Below the pieces are notes generated by a model that worked only from the letters and a program-made list of their open reading frames with translations, was not told the origin of the DNA and made no database searches. A DNA stretch of 64,000 bases from Lachnospiraceae bacterium UBA7196 (GTDB taxonomy: Bacteria; Bacillota; Clostridia; Lachnospirales; Lachnospiraceae): contig DKUU01000021.1 in the NCBI GenBank assembly GCA_002490835.1, positions 124,001-188,000 on the forward strand, read 5' to 3'. The translations under genes were made by a program, and so were the position numbers. This document shows positions 17,620 through 25,312 of this stretch, piece after piece (the stretch's first letter is position 1; each line of letters starts with the position of its first letter).

Positions 17620-18474
17620 ATGAATTTATTGCAGGCGGAAAATCTTTTCAAGAAAATAGGGAGCTTCCGGTTAAACAATATTTCTTTTGAGATTCCGGCA
17701 GGATACCTATGTGGTCTGATTGGGGAAAATGGTGCGGGGAAAACGACGCTTCTTCATCTGATACTCGGTCTATACCATGCGGACGGGGGAAGTCTTCTGA
17801 TAGACGGCATGGATTATGCGGACAAAGAAAAACAGATTCATGATTTGATCGGAACGGTGCTTGTGGAAGATTTAATGAATCCCTCTATGACGCTTATGGA
17901 AAATGCCGACTCATACGGGAAATATTATTCCGGCTACCATCGTGAATGTATGGAAAAATATCTGTCCCTGTTTCATCTCGAAAAAGAAAGAAAATTCGGG
18001 CGTCTGTCAAAAGGAGAAAAACTAAAATGCCAGTTTGCCTTTGCCCTGTCGCACGACGCAAGATTATTGATACTCGATGAGCCGACCGGAAATTTTGATC
18101 CCGGTTTCCGAAAGCAGTTTTTTCAGATCATCAAAGAGTTTATTGCGGACGGAACAAGGAGTGTGATTTTGGCGACTCATATCACGGAGGATCTTGACCA
18201 CATGGCGGATTACATTATTTATTTAGAGGAGGGAAATTTGATTTTTACGGGGGATATTGAACAGTTGCATCAGTGTTACCGTATGGTATCCGGAGAAAGA
18301 TATAAGATTAATCTGCTTCCCCCGGAGAGAATCATTCATCTGGAAGATGGAGCGTACGGGACAAGGGCGCTCATTGCGCACAGCAGGCTGAACCGTTATG
18401 ATAAAAGCCTTACCGTCTGGAATCCGACCATTGAGGAATTGATGTACTTTTATACCAAGAGGAGAAAAGATTGA
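17620..18474 (+). CDS. ABC transporter ATPase, first gene of Ytr-like operon
   Basis: A 284-residue ATPase. Walker A is GENGAGKTT near residue 37, the signature is LSKGEKLK near 130, Walker B is LLILDEPTG near 150, and the switch His is in ILATHITED. After the nucleotide domain comes a roughly 70-residue extension, as in the EcsA/YtrB group. It probably drives the membrane protein encoded next. An AGGAG site precedes the ATG. The stop codon lies in the left arm of a 13-bp hairpin before the next gene. Ytr-like systems answer cell-wall-active drugs in Bacillus, so an envelope-stress role is possible. Confidence 0.85.
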   Translation: MNLLQAENLFKKIGSFRLNNISFEIPAGYLCGLIGENGAGKTTLLHLILGLYHADGGSLLIDGMDYADKEKQIHDLIGTVLVEDLMNPSMTLMENADSYGKYYSGYHRECMEKYLSLFHLEKERKFGRLSKGEKLKCQFAFALSHDARLLILDEPTGNFDPGFRKQFFQIIKEFIADGTRSVILATHITEDLDHMADYIIYLEEGNLIFTGDIEQLHQCYRMVSGERYKINLLPPERIIHLEDGAYGTRALIAHSRLNRYDKSLTVWNPTIEELMYFYTKRRKD

Positions 18475-18505
18475 AAAATCACACTGATGTGCTGATTTTT
18501 CAATC
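18469..18505 (+). promoter_or_regulatory. Perfect 13-bp hairpin between first and second gene of the operon
   Basis: GATTGAAAAATCA (18469-18481) pairs fully with TGATTTTTCAATC (18493-18505), 11-base loop. No U-run follows on the plus strand, so it is not a standard terminator there. It includes the first gene's stop codon and may set mRNA stability or relative expression. Confidence 0.55.
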
Positions 18506-18538
18506 GCCAAAAAAAGCTCCGGCATGGAGGGAGAAGTC

Positions 18539-19192
18539 ATGATAAACGATATCATTCGGGATTATTTTGCAATGTTTCGGATAGGAAATTTAAGGAAAAA
18601 CAATCTGGCGACTTTTTTCGCTTTCTATTTTATTGGTATGACGCTTTGCGGGCCTTTTCTGTCACATACCGAAATTTTTTGGCGTGTTGTGACAGTACAG
18701 TTTGCCGTGTTTGCGCCGATCGCTTTCTCCTATTTTTCCGTACTGGCGCATCCGATACGACTGCCTAAAATGATGTATCTATGTCCAATGCAGCCTGATG
18801 AACGCAGAAAATATATTTACGGCTCGTATTATTTCCGGATTGGAGTCCATATGCTGCCGGGTGTTTTGGGCGTCTGCACAGCGGTTGTTTATTCCTACTG
18901 TGATATTTTTTCCGTGATAGAGATGCTGCTCAACGATTTGACGGTTGCGCTTCTAATCAGCCGGGAACAAGAGGCAGGCGGCATAGTCATCGGTGATATT
19001 ATCTTTGTCATTGCCATATTGTCCAGCATGATACAAGTTGGCATCATAGGGGATGATAAACCGGACATGGGAATGAAAGCCGTTTTGTTTGCCGTCTTCT
19101 GTTTGGTTCAGCTGCCGCTCGAAATCCGTCATTTAAAATCCGCGGGGAAACAGTTACAGGCGGCGGTTTCTTTTGAAAATGCCATCCATTAG
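18539..19192 (+). CDS. Membrane protein, permease partner of the first ABC ATPase
   Basis: A 217-residue protein with about six hydrophobic helices (LATFFAFYFIGMTLCGPFL, VQFAVFAPIAFSYFSVLA, and others). The loop MYLCPMQPDERRKYIYGSYYFRIG resembles the conserved cytosolic loop of small ABC-2 permeases that contacts the ATPase. A region with charged residues (REQEAGG) precedes the last two helices. GGAGG lies about 8 bases before the ATG at 18539. No clear family name; it belongs to the operon by spacing and strand. Export substrate unknown. Confidence 0.7.
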   Translation: MINDIIRDYFAMFRIGNLRKNNLATFFAFYFIGMTLCGPFLSHTEIFWRVVTVQFAVFAPIAFSYFSVLAHPIRLPKMMYLCPMQPDERRKYIYGSYYFRIGVHMLPGVLGVCTAVVYSYCDIFSVIEMLLNDLTVALLISREQEAGGIVIGDIIFVIAILSSMIQVGIIGDDKPDMGMKAVLFAVFCLVQLPLEIRHLKSAGKQLQAAVSFENAIH

Positions 19193-19204
19193 AAAGGATG
19201 TGGG

Positions 19205-19585
19205 ATGAGAATGAAGATAACGATACTTCCACAGGGAACGCTGGCAATTTATGAGCAAATTGTCAATCAGTTAAAAAGCGCGATTGTAACAGCGGAACTA
19301 AAGGCGGGGGAAGCGCTGCCGTCCATCCGCTCGCTGGCAGCGGATCTTGGCGTCAGCGTGATCACAACGAAACGGGCGTATGAAGAACTGGAAAAAGAAG
19401 GATTGATCCGCTCCGTTGCCGGAAAAGGCTTTTATGTCTGCGAATATAATACGGATTATCTGAAAGAGAAACAGTTAATGATGTTGGAAATGCGCCTTGG
19501 CGAAATCATCTGCGAAGCGAAGCAGGCAGGGCTTGGCTGCGACGAGTTTATCGAAATGGCGGAAACTTTGTACAAAGCAGACTGA
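19205..19585 (+). CDS. GntR-family regulator, YtrA subfamily
   Basis: A 126-residue repressor-type protein. The N-terminal winged helix is clear: IYEQIVNQLKSAIVTAELKA, then LPSIRSLAADLGVSVITTKR and AYEELEKEGLIRSVAGKGFY, the usual GntR pattern. The C-terminal tail is only about 50 residues of helix, as in YtrA, so there is no large ligand domain. AAAGGA lies 6 bases before the ATG. It sits inside the operon it presumably controls through the palindrome at 17555-17574. Confidence 0.9.
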   Translation: MRMKITILPQGTLAIYEQIVNQLKSAIVTAELKAGEALPSIRSLAADLGVSVITTKRAYEELEKEGLIRSVAGKGFYVCEYNTDYLKEKQLMMLEMRLGEIICEAKQAGLGCDEFIEMAETLYKAD

Positions 19586-19608
19586 GATGCTAAGGGAGGA
19601 AGGAAATT

Positions 19609-20322
19609 ATGACGAAAAAGACCATTTTATCGTTTGAACATGTTACCGGAATCAGCCGAAGATTTCCCTTGAAAAAATTTACTTTAAAAAACATCAGCTT
19701 CACAATGGAAGCCGGATATTTATACGGGCTTGTAGGAGAAAACGGCGCGGGTAAGACAACGCTTATGAATTATATCCTGCGGGATACTATCAAGTATGAA
19801 GGACAGATTTGTATCGAGGGCACGGATATCCGCAAAGAACACACCAGAATATTAAATAAAATAGGATTTGTGTCTGAGGACAACCATTTCTTTGAGGAAT
19901 GTACCTGCAGGCAAAACGCGGATTTCCTCGGTATGTTCTATGACGCATTTGACCGGGAGAAATTCTTAGAAACGATGGAGACCATGAAGTTGTCCGCCGG
20001 AAAAATTTATAAAAACATGTCGAGAGGGGAGCGGTTAAAATTCCAGCTTGCATTTGCCATCGCGCACAATCCGAGTCTGTATCTGCTGGATGAGGTCACG
20101 GCGGGAATGGATCCGGTATTCCGGGTTGATTTTTTCCATCTGTTACAGCAGCTTATTTTGGATGAGCGCGCCGCCGTGCTCATGACAAGCCATATTCCTT
20201 CAGAGGTAGAGAGAAAGACGGATTTTGTGGGTGTAATAAAGAACGGTTCCCTCGTTGCCTTTGGGGAAAGTCTTGACATCATTCCGCAGCTTGGAAAGGA
20301 GCAGGATGGTAACTATGAATAA
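19609..20322 (+). CDS. ABC transporter ATPase, second of the Ytr-like operon
   Basis: A 237-residue ATPase. Walker A is GENGAGKTT near residue 46, the signature is MSRGERLK near 140, Walker B is LYLLDEVTAG near 160 (Val replaces the usual Pro), and the switch His is in LMTSHIPSE. It is distinct from the operon's first ATPase, so the locus encodes two ATPase/membrane-protein pairs. AGGAGG precedes the ATG. The end overlaps the start of the next gene by 17 bases. Confidence 0.85.
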   Translation: MTKKTILSFEHVTGISRRFPLKKFTLKNISFTMEAGYLYGLVGENGAGKTTLMNYILRDTIKYEGQICIEGTDIRKEHTRILNKIGFVSEDNHFFEECTCRQNADFLGMFYDAFDREKFLETMETMKLSAGKIYKNMSRGERLKFQLAFAIAHNPSLYLLDEVTAGMDPVFRVDFFHLLQQLILDERAAVLMTSHIPSEVERKTDFVGVIKNGSLVAFGESLDIIPQLGKEQDGNYE

Positions 20323-20803
20323 AAAAGCGCAGATCCTATTAGAAAAATTTTATGAAGAAGAAAAAACATGGTGGCGGGACTGCTACGGATTGCACATTGC
20401 GGCGATCATCATCCTGTCAATCGCCATGTTTCTGTTGATTCTGCCCTGCCAGATTTGGGAAGGAGATTACACAATAGTACCCATGTACATTATGTTGGAG
20501 CTGATGGGACTGGAATTAGACATGAGACGGTACTTTCAGTTTCGGGAAGAAGGGAAAATAAAAAGCGTCTATATGATTACACGATATCTGCCGATTGCAC
20601 GCAGGGAAATTATCATCTATGCGCTGGGTAAACTGTTAAAACGCTGCCTGCAGCTTACAGGAATTTCCCTCGGATGCCAGATCGTGTTTTCGCTTTTGTT
20701 TCTACATACGGTTGCGCCCGGAAATCTGTTGATGCCGCTTCTTTGCTGCTTTCTTTTTCCGATGGTTATTTTGGGGAGTACTTTTTTATGGCGGCAGTAC
20801 TGA
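20306..20803 (+). CDS. Small membrane protein, last gene of Ytr-like operon
   Basis: A 165-residue protein beginning MVTMNKKAQ with four to five hydrophobic helices (IAAIIILSIAMFLLILPCQI, MLELMGLELDMRRYF, GISLGCQIVFSLLFLH, LMPLLCCFLFPMVILGS). Between helices is MITRYLPIARREIIIYALGK, similar in style to the loop in the operon's other permease. AAGGAG is 4 bases before the chosen ATG; an ATG three codons later is possible. It is probably the membrane half for the second ATPase. No named family is recognised. Confidence 0.65.
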   Translation: MVTMNKKAQILLEKFYEEEKTWWRDCYGLHIAAIIILSIAMFLLILPCQIWEGDYTIVPMYIMLELMGLELDMRRYFQFREEGKIKSVYMITRYLPIARREIIIYALGKLLKRCLQLTGISLGCQIVFSLLFLHTVAPGNLLMPLLCCFLFPMVILGSTFLWRQY

Positions 20804-20815
20804 TATACTGCCGCC
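20790..20815 (+). terminator. Hairpin at the end of the Ytr-like operon
   Basis: GGCGGCAGTA (20790-20799) pairs with TACTGCCGCC (20806-20815), 6-base loop that contains the stop codon of the last gene. The tail is only weakly U-rich, so termination efficiency is uncertain. Confidence 0.55.
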
Positions 20816-20854
20816 CTTACTGATAAAAGAAAACTACATGATTCCAAGCCATTC

Positions 20855-21535
20855 CTACCTCGACGGCATCAACCCAATGATCCGCCCCGCAAACTCATTA
20901 AAGTTCTGCGTCTGCAAGATCACCTTCCCCGGTCCGGTCAGTTTCGTCAAAAACAGGCCCTCGCCGCCAAGGAAGATATTTTTCAATCCCTTCACCGTCT
21001 CGATCTCATAATTTACAGTCCGCTCAAACGCCACCACGTTGCCGGTATCGACTTTGATCACTTCGCCGGGCGCCAGATTTTTCTCCACCTTATTGCCGTC
21101 GATCTCCAGAAATACCATGCCGCTTCCACTGATATCCTGCAGGATAAATCCTTCTCCGCCAAACAGCCCGGCGGAAAGCTTTTTGGTAAAGGTGATGTTC
21201 AGGTTTACCGTCTCCTGCGCGCAGAGAAAAGCGCCCTTCTGACAGATCAGGCCGCCGTTTGCGCCCACGTCAACGGGAAGCACTTCCCCGGCTACGGTAG
21301 AAGCAAAAGCCACCATGCTGCCGGGCCGCTCGGCCCGATAAGTCGCCATAAATAGCGACTCTCCGGAAAACATGCGGCCGATGCTTTTGCCAAGGCCGCC
21401 CCTCATATTGGAATCCATGGTGATCCCCTCTGACATCCACGCCATACCGCCCGACTGGGTATACATGGATTCGCCCGCCGCATCGAATATAATCTCCACC
21501 GCCGGCATCGTGTCCCCGATAATTCTGTACTGCAT
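20855..21535 (-). CDS. AIM24/TIGR00266-family protein
   Basis: A 226-residue beta-rich protein of the TIGR00266 (AIM24-like) family. Repeated glycine-rich strands are visible (SGGMAWMSEGITMDSN, GLFGGEGFILQDISGSG, NIFLGGEGLFLTKLTGPG), and the family ending NFNEFAGRIIGLMPSR is present. The fold is a trefoil of beta strands; no enzymatic residues are known and the role is unassigned. AGGAGG precedes the ATG at 21535, which replaces an ATG 17 codons earlier with no site. A perfect 14-bp palindrome lies 44 bases upstream and may control it. Confidence 0.85.
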   Translation of the reverse strand: MQYRIIGDTMPAVEIIFDAAGESMYTQSGGMAWMSEGITMDSNMRGGLGKSIGRMFSGESLFMATYRAERPGSMVAFASTVAGEVLPVDVGANGGLICQKGAFLCAQETVNLNITFTKKLSAGLFGGEGFILQDISGSGMVFLEIDGNKVEKNLAPGEVIKVDTGNVVAFERTVNYEIETVKGLKNIFLGGEGLFLTKLTGPGKVILQTQNFNEFAGRIIGLMPSR

Positions 21536-21578
21536 TTTAAGCCCCTCCTTTACTTTTAAAAATAGAATCATATTACAA

Positions 21579-21592
21579 TGAAACATGTTTCA
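21579..21592. promoter_or_regulatory. Perfect palindrome TGAAACATGTTTCA
   Basis: A fully self-complementary 14-mer in the gap upstream of the TIGR00266-family gene. Its half TGAAACAT also occurs twice in the leader of the DUF234 ATPase gene. It is a plausible binding site for a dimeric regulator, which is not identified. Confidence 0.45.
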
Positions 21593-21634
21593 ATGAAAAC
21601 ATTATCCGCTCCGACTCATGCGTAAACGCGCTGA

Positions 21635-22573
21635 TCACGTCACCCGCTTCGCCACCACCGCAAGCCTCCCATTTTTTACGTGATAGGCGCAGGTGGACAG
21701 AGTCAAAAAAGTATCCCCGAATTTGGCTTCCACACCCGTATCATACAGGGACAATTCTTTGATATTTTCGTAAAAGGCGTTAAACTCTTCTTCTGTTTCA
21801 GCCTCATAAAACTGATAATATTTGAATACATCATCCTCCTCATTATAAATCTGCGATAAAAATACCGCAACAATCTCATACGTATATTCCTCAAATAAAG
21901 TGTTAAAGGCGATTTTTGTATGTTCCCTGTAAAATTCCTCTTCCTTATAGAGATCCAGATCGCCAAACATGGAACCGTCCTTCATGTTATGCCCGTAGAT
22001 CAAAAAATTGGTCCCCTTCTCTAAATCTGCGCGATTCCGCACATACAGGCAGCCGTACTTGCTGTCCTCCCCGTCAAAATCATGATGCAGATAGTATTCG
22101 TCGTCCTCGCACTGCATCACGGGATAATCGATCTTCATACCCTCAATGGAAAGCCAGCCTGCCAGATCGCTGTTTTCCCGATACAATGCCTGATAGCGCT
22201 CCAGTATGGGGTGGCCGCCTTCTTCTGCAGGGATTATGCTTCCTTTTTTCTCTTCTTCGTCCGTTTGCAGACCCGTTTCTGTTTCCTGTCCTTCATCGCC
22301 TGATCTGTCATCAGCGCTTCCCGCCTCCGGCGAAACGATTCCTGTTTTCGCCGTTCCATCCTCCGCTTCTGCTGATCCGCCTTCTTCCCGATCATAGCCT
22401 TCGCTGTCACTTTCCTGCAAAGTAGTCTCCGCCTGCGCCATTTTCTTCAATTCTTCCTGTCTTTTCTGATGCTCCACGGACAGACAGTACGCCTGTCCCA
22501 GCCGGCACAGACAAACGAATACCATGCCAAGCAGAATAGCTTTCAGATATCTGATCCCGTTTCCGATTCTCAT
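21635..22573 (-). CDS. Class B sortase
   Basis: Membrane-anchored cysteine transpeptidase that attaches secreted proteins to the cell wall. Residues 10-30 are the N-terminal anchor, followed by about 80 residues of acidic linker rich in Glu, Asp, Ser and Gly. The catalytic domain runs from about 120. Catalytic His195 is in IYGHNM, Cys295 in TLSTC, and an Arg follows at 303 or 310. The TLSTC box and overall length of 312 suit class B. No sorting-signal substrate is encoded next to it. It overlaps hemZ by four bases (ATGA), so the two are translationally coupled although functionally unrelated. Confidence 0.92.
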   Translation of the reverse strand: MRIGNGIRYLKAILLGMVFVCLCRLGQAYCLSVEHQKRQEELKKMAQAETTLQESDSEGYDREEGGSAEAEDGTAKTGIVSPEAGSADDRSGDEGQETETGLQTDEEEKKGSIIPAEEGGHPILERYQALYRENSDLAGWLSIEGMKIDYPVMQCEDDEYYLHHDFDGEDSKYGCLYVRNRADLEKGTNFLIYGHNMKDGSMFGDLDLYKEEEFYREHTKIAFNTLFEEYTYEIVAVFLSQIYNEEDDVFKYYQFYEAETEEEFNAFYENIKELSLYDTGVEAKFGDTFLTLSTCAYHVKNGRLAVVAKRVT

Positions 22574-24141
22574 ACGCCTATCCCAAAAAGTTTTCTTTTT
22601 CTTGCTACTAACTCATCGATTCTCTCAATATACTGCGCCACGTCCTTCACATTCTCGCAGCGTTCGATCCGATCGTCAGGAAAAACTCCCTTGGTGATGG
22701 AACCTGCGCCCAGCGCCGCAATGGTCTGCTTCTCCTCGTTGATTAAAATATTATAAATACCGTATTTACCCCGCTTGGAATAGCCCACATTCTCAAAATT
22801 GCCCGACATATTTTTCTGCCGGTAAAGATAATAGGGCACCATATCCATAGCCGCCGCGCCGCGCGCCGCGATCTCCATGATCTCTTCCGTATTATTGTAA
22901 GCTGTGGCACCGTTCTCCTCGATCCATTTGCCCAGTTTGGAAGCCCGCTTCACCGCCAAAGAATGCACAGTAAGAGCGTCCGGCGAAAGCGCCTTGACTG
23001 CATCTATCGTATGCGCTACATCCGCCGCCGTCTCCTCCGGCAGTCCCAGAATGATATCCATATTGATATTGTCAAAGCCGACTTTTCTTGCCAGATGGAA
23101 AGTCTCCTCCACCTGCTCCACGGTATGCCTTCGACCGATCAGGTCGAGCGTCTCCTGCTTCATGGTCTGGGGATTGACGGATATCCTTGTCACCCCGTTT
23201 CCCATCAGTACCTGCAGCTTTTCCTCCGTGATGCTGTCGGCCCTGCCCGCTTCCACTGTAAATTCCTGCACGCTGCTAAAATCAAACGCTACTTTAAGCT
23301 TCGTCAGCAGCCAAGACAAATCCTCCGCCGACAAAGAGGTCGGTGTGCCGCCGCCGATATAGACGGTATCCAGTATTTTATCCTGAAACATGATAGCTGT
23401 CGCATCGATTTCCTTCTCCAGCGCATGCAGATACTCTCCCACCCGCTTTTTCCACGCACCGATGGGATAAGAGGTAAAGGAACAGTACAGACAGGTGGTC
23501 GGACAAAAGGGAATCCCCAGATAAAGGCTGTAGCCATCCTCGTAATGCAGCGTACTTAGAATCTGCTGTTCTCTTTTGGCAATATCCAGTGCCAGCGCAG
23601 TCTTTTCCTCACTCACCAAATGCACGTTTTTCAGGTAATCGGCGGCTTCCTCCTCACTCTTCCCCTGTTCCATCATGGTCATGGCGATCTTCGTGGGACG
23701 AATGCCAGTCAGATTCCCCCAAGGCAGGGTCGTGCCCGTTTCCTCGCAAAGACAGCGGTAGAAAAAGCGTTTGAAGGCATTTTTGTATTCCGGCGTACCC
23801 GACGCTTCCTGCGGCTGCCAGATATATATTCTTTCATCCGTATCGTTTGCCGACCCGCTTCTCGCTTCAACATTATGTAAACCTACATAAAATTCCGACG
23901 ATCCATCCGCACCTTCCGGCTTTTCCGCTTCTATCTGCCGGAAGCCTCTGATCATTTCCAGCGTCACTTCATCCTCACCGAAAATAAGCTCCATCACCGG
24001 CTCACCCTCTAAAATCCTTCTATCCCTGATTTCCGTATCCGGCGCCAGCATCCGCGGTTCCCACTCCGGATAAAAAGACTTTAAAATTGCCTGTATGTCA
24101 TATTCAAACTGTGTCTTGTTACTCTTGATAACCTTTATCAT
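22570..24141 (-). CDS. hemZ: Oxygen-independent coproporphyrinogen dehydrogenase-like radical SAM protein HemZ
   Basis: A 523-residue radical SAM protein of the HemN/HemZ family. The iron-sulfur motif is C213, C217, C220 (PFCPTTCLYCSF). The glycine-rich SAM site is YIGGGTPTSLS, and the family-specific KRASKLGKW and YYLYRQKNMSGNFENVGYSK follow. HemZ has an N-terminal extension of about 200 residues compared with HemN, which is present here. In Bacillus HemZ is linked to anaerobic haem synthesis, but many Clostridia carry it without a full haem pathway, so its exact substrate here is uncertain. AGGGGAT precedes the ATG. It is the first gene of a pair with sortase B. Confidence 0.9.
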   Translation of the reverse strand: MIKVIKSNKTQFEYDIQAILKSFYPEWEPRMLAPDTEIRDRRILEGEPVMELIFGEDEVTLEMIRGFRQIEAEKPEGADGSSEFYVGLHNVEARSGSANDTDERIYIWQPQEASGTPEYKNAFKRFFYRCLCEETGTTLPWGNLTGIRPTKIAMTMMEQGKSEEEAADYLKNVHLVSEEKTALALDIAKREQQILSTLHYEDGYSLYLGIPFCPTTCLYCSFTSYPIGAWKKRVGEYLHALEKEIDATAIMFQDKILDTVYIGGGTPTSLSAEDLSWLLTKLKVAFDFSSVQEFTVEAGRADSITEEKLQVLMGNGVTRISVNPQTMKQETLDLIGRRHTVEQVEETFHLARKVGFDNINMDIILGLPEETAADVAHTIDAVKALSPDALTVHSLAVKRASKLGKWIEENGATAYNNTEEIMEIAARGAAAMDMVPYYLYRQKNMSGNFENVGYSKRGKYGIYNILINEEKQTIAALGAGSITKGVFPDDRIERCENVKDVAQYIERIDELVARKRKLFGIGV

Positions 24142-24249
24142 AACATCCCCTGAATCATTCTGCCTTACGCGTCCTGCTTCTTATGCCAACGTTATATCAT
24201 CATACTTTACAGCTTATCATTTCCGGCGCCAAAAGTACAGTCCGCCGCC

Positions 24250-24981
24250 TTACCTGTTCCGCGGAAGCCCCATCTTATCTCTTACCCCCGCCGCGTCAAT
24301 ACCGGGATGCGTCAGATAAAGACGACAGATCTGCTCCGTCGTATCCTTGGAAATTCCATACTTCACCGCGATATCGGAAACGCTTCTCCCCTTATTGATA
24401 TCCTTAATGATCAGGCGCAGTTTATCCACGGAAAATGCCGTTTCCGCCAAGTCCTCCGCGCCGTCTGCCTTTCCTTTTCCAATCGCCGCCTGCCCGCCTT
24501 TCTGATGCAAAGACGTCTGTCCGTCCTGTACGATATCTTTTCTGATGACCCGGACTTCCCCTGTTTCCTCCGCCACTTCCAGCACCGCCATCGTCACCGG
24601 CTGGGAAAAGCGCCTCGGTCCGCAGCTGCCGGGATTCAGATACAGGCAGTTTCCCTCCCTGTGCTCCTCATACTTATGAGAATGACCAAACACCGCCAAG
24701 TCATAAGTTCCGATTTCTTTCGGTAAATGCTTTTTATTATGTACCACAAAGACCCGCAGACCGCAAATTTCTTCAGACAATGTCTCCGGAATCCCTTCCG
24801 CCCACTCCTTATCCGCATTCCCGCGCACAATGTAGAGCGGCGCAATCTCCCGCAAACGCCCGACTACCTGCGGCGTATTGATATCTCCCGCGTGTATAAT
24901 TACTTCGCACCCCCGCAGAATCTCCACGACCTCCTCCCGTAGCTTCCCGTGCGTATCCGACAGCACCCCAATTCGTTTCAC
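24250..24981 (-). CDS. YfcE/MJ0936-type metallophosphoesterase with C-terminal helix-turn-helix-like tail
   Basis: A calcineurin-like phosphodiesterase. The metal ligands are visible in order: SDTHG (residues 8-12), HAGDI near 31, RGNAD near 54, and GHSHKYE with NPGSCGPRR near 100-130. The first 160 residues match the compact family. The remaining 80 are unusual: LRLIIKDINKGRSVSDIAVK and YGISKDTTEQICRLYLTHPG read as a resolvase-like helix-turn-helix. The start is GTG with GGAGG about 9 bases upstream. The substrate of this group in Firmicutes is not established. Confidence 0.85.
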   Translation of the reverse strand: MKRIGVLSDTHGKLREEVVEILRGCEVIIHAGDINTPQVVGRLREIAPLYIVRGNADKEWAEGIPETLSEEICGLRVFVVHNKKHLPKEIGTYDLAVFGHSHKYEEHREGNCLYLNPGSCGPRRFSQPVTMAVLEVAEETGEVRVIRKDIVQDGQTSLHQKGGQAAIGKGKADGAEDLAETAFSVDKLRLIIKDINKGRSVSDIAVKYGISKDTTEQICRLYLTHPGIDAAGVRDKMGLPRNR

Positions 24982-25034
24982 TCTTTTCTCCTCCGTTTAC
25001 AAAATCTATCTACTCAACTTCTATGCAGGTAACT

Positions 25035-25304
25035 GCGAAACTCTTCACAGTTCTTCCTAATTGCGCAAATAACTCTCGCAGTCGTCCTTGCGCAGGGATA
25101 TGAGATTTTCTTAATATTCCGTTCAAAACCCAGCAATTTGCGGGCATGGATGCCCGTAAAAGCCCGTAACGAGCTCGGATGGCGAGTAGAGGGCGGTTGC
25201 GTCCGCCACTCACTGCCACGCCGGAATATTTAGAAAATCCATTTCCCAAAGCCGGACACAAGAGAGCTATTTGCACGATTTCAACATACTTTAAGGAGTT
25301 TCGC
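25035..25304. repeat. 270-nt nested inverted-repeat element, candidate structured RNA or MITE
   Basis: The two ends are complementary over most of their length. Arms from outside in: GCGAAACTC (25035) with GAGTTTCGC (25296); GCAAATAACTCTC with GAGAGCTATTTGC (12 of 13); GGGATATG with CATTTCCC (7 of 8); GATTTTCTTAATATTCCG with CGGAATATTTAGAAAATC (17 of 18). The apex holds two more hairpins, GGGCAT/ATGCCC near 25140 and GGCGG/CCGCC near 25190 inside a GAGT/ACTC stem. It fills the whole gap between eno and the phosphodiesterase gene. An 88-codon minus-strand frame crosses it but follows the palindrome, so it is not counted as a gene. It is either a non-autonomous element or a rod-shaped RNA. Confidence 0.75.
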
Positions 25305-25312
25305 CTCCAACC

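Noticed and set aside
25010..25276. 88-codon minus-strand frame across the 270-nt element
   Set aside because: Its sequence is dictated by base pairing of the element, it lacks a ribosome site, and it has no domain character. Treated as an accidental frame.
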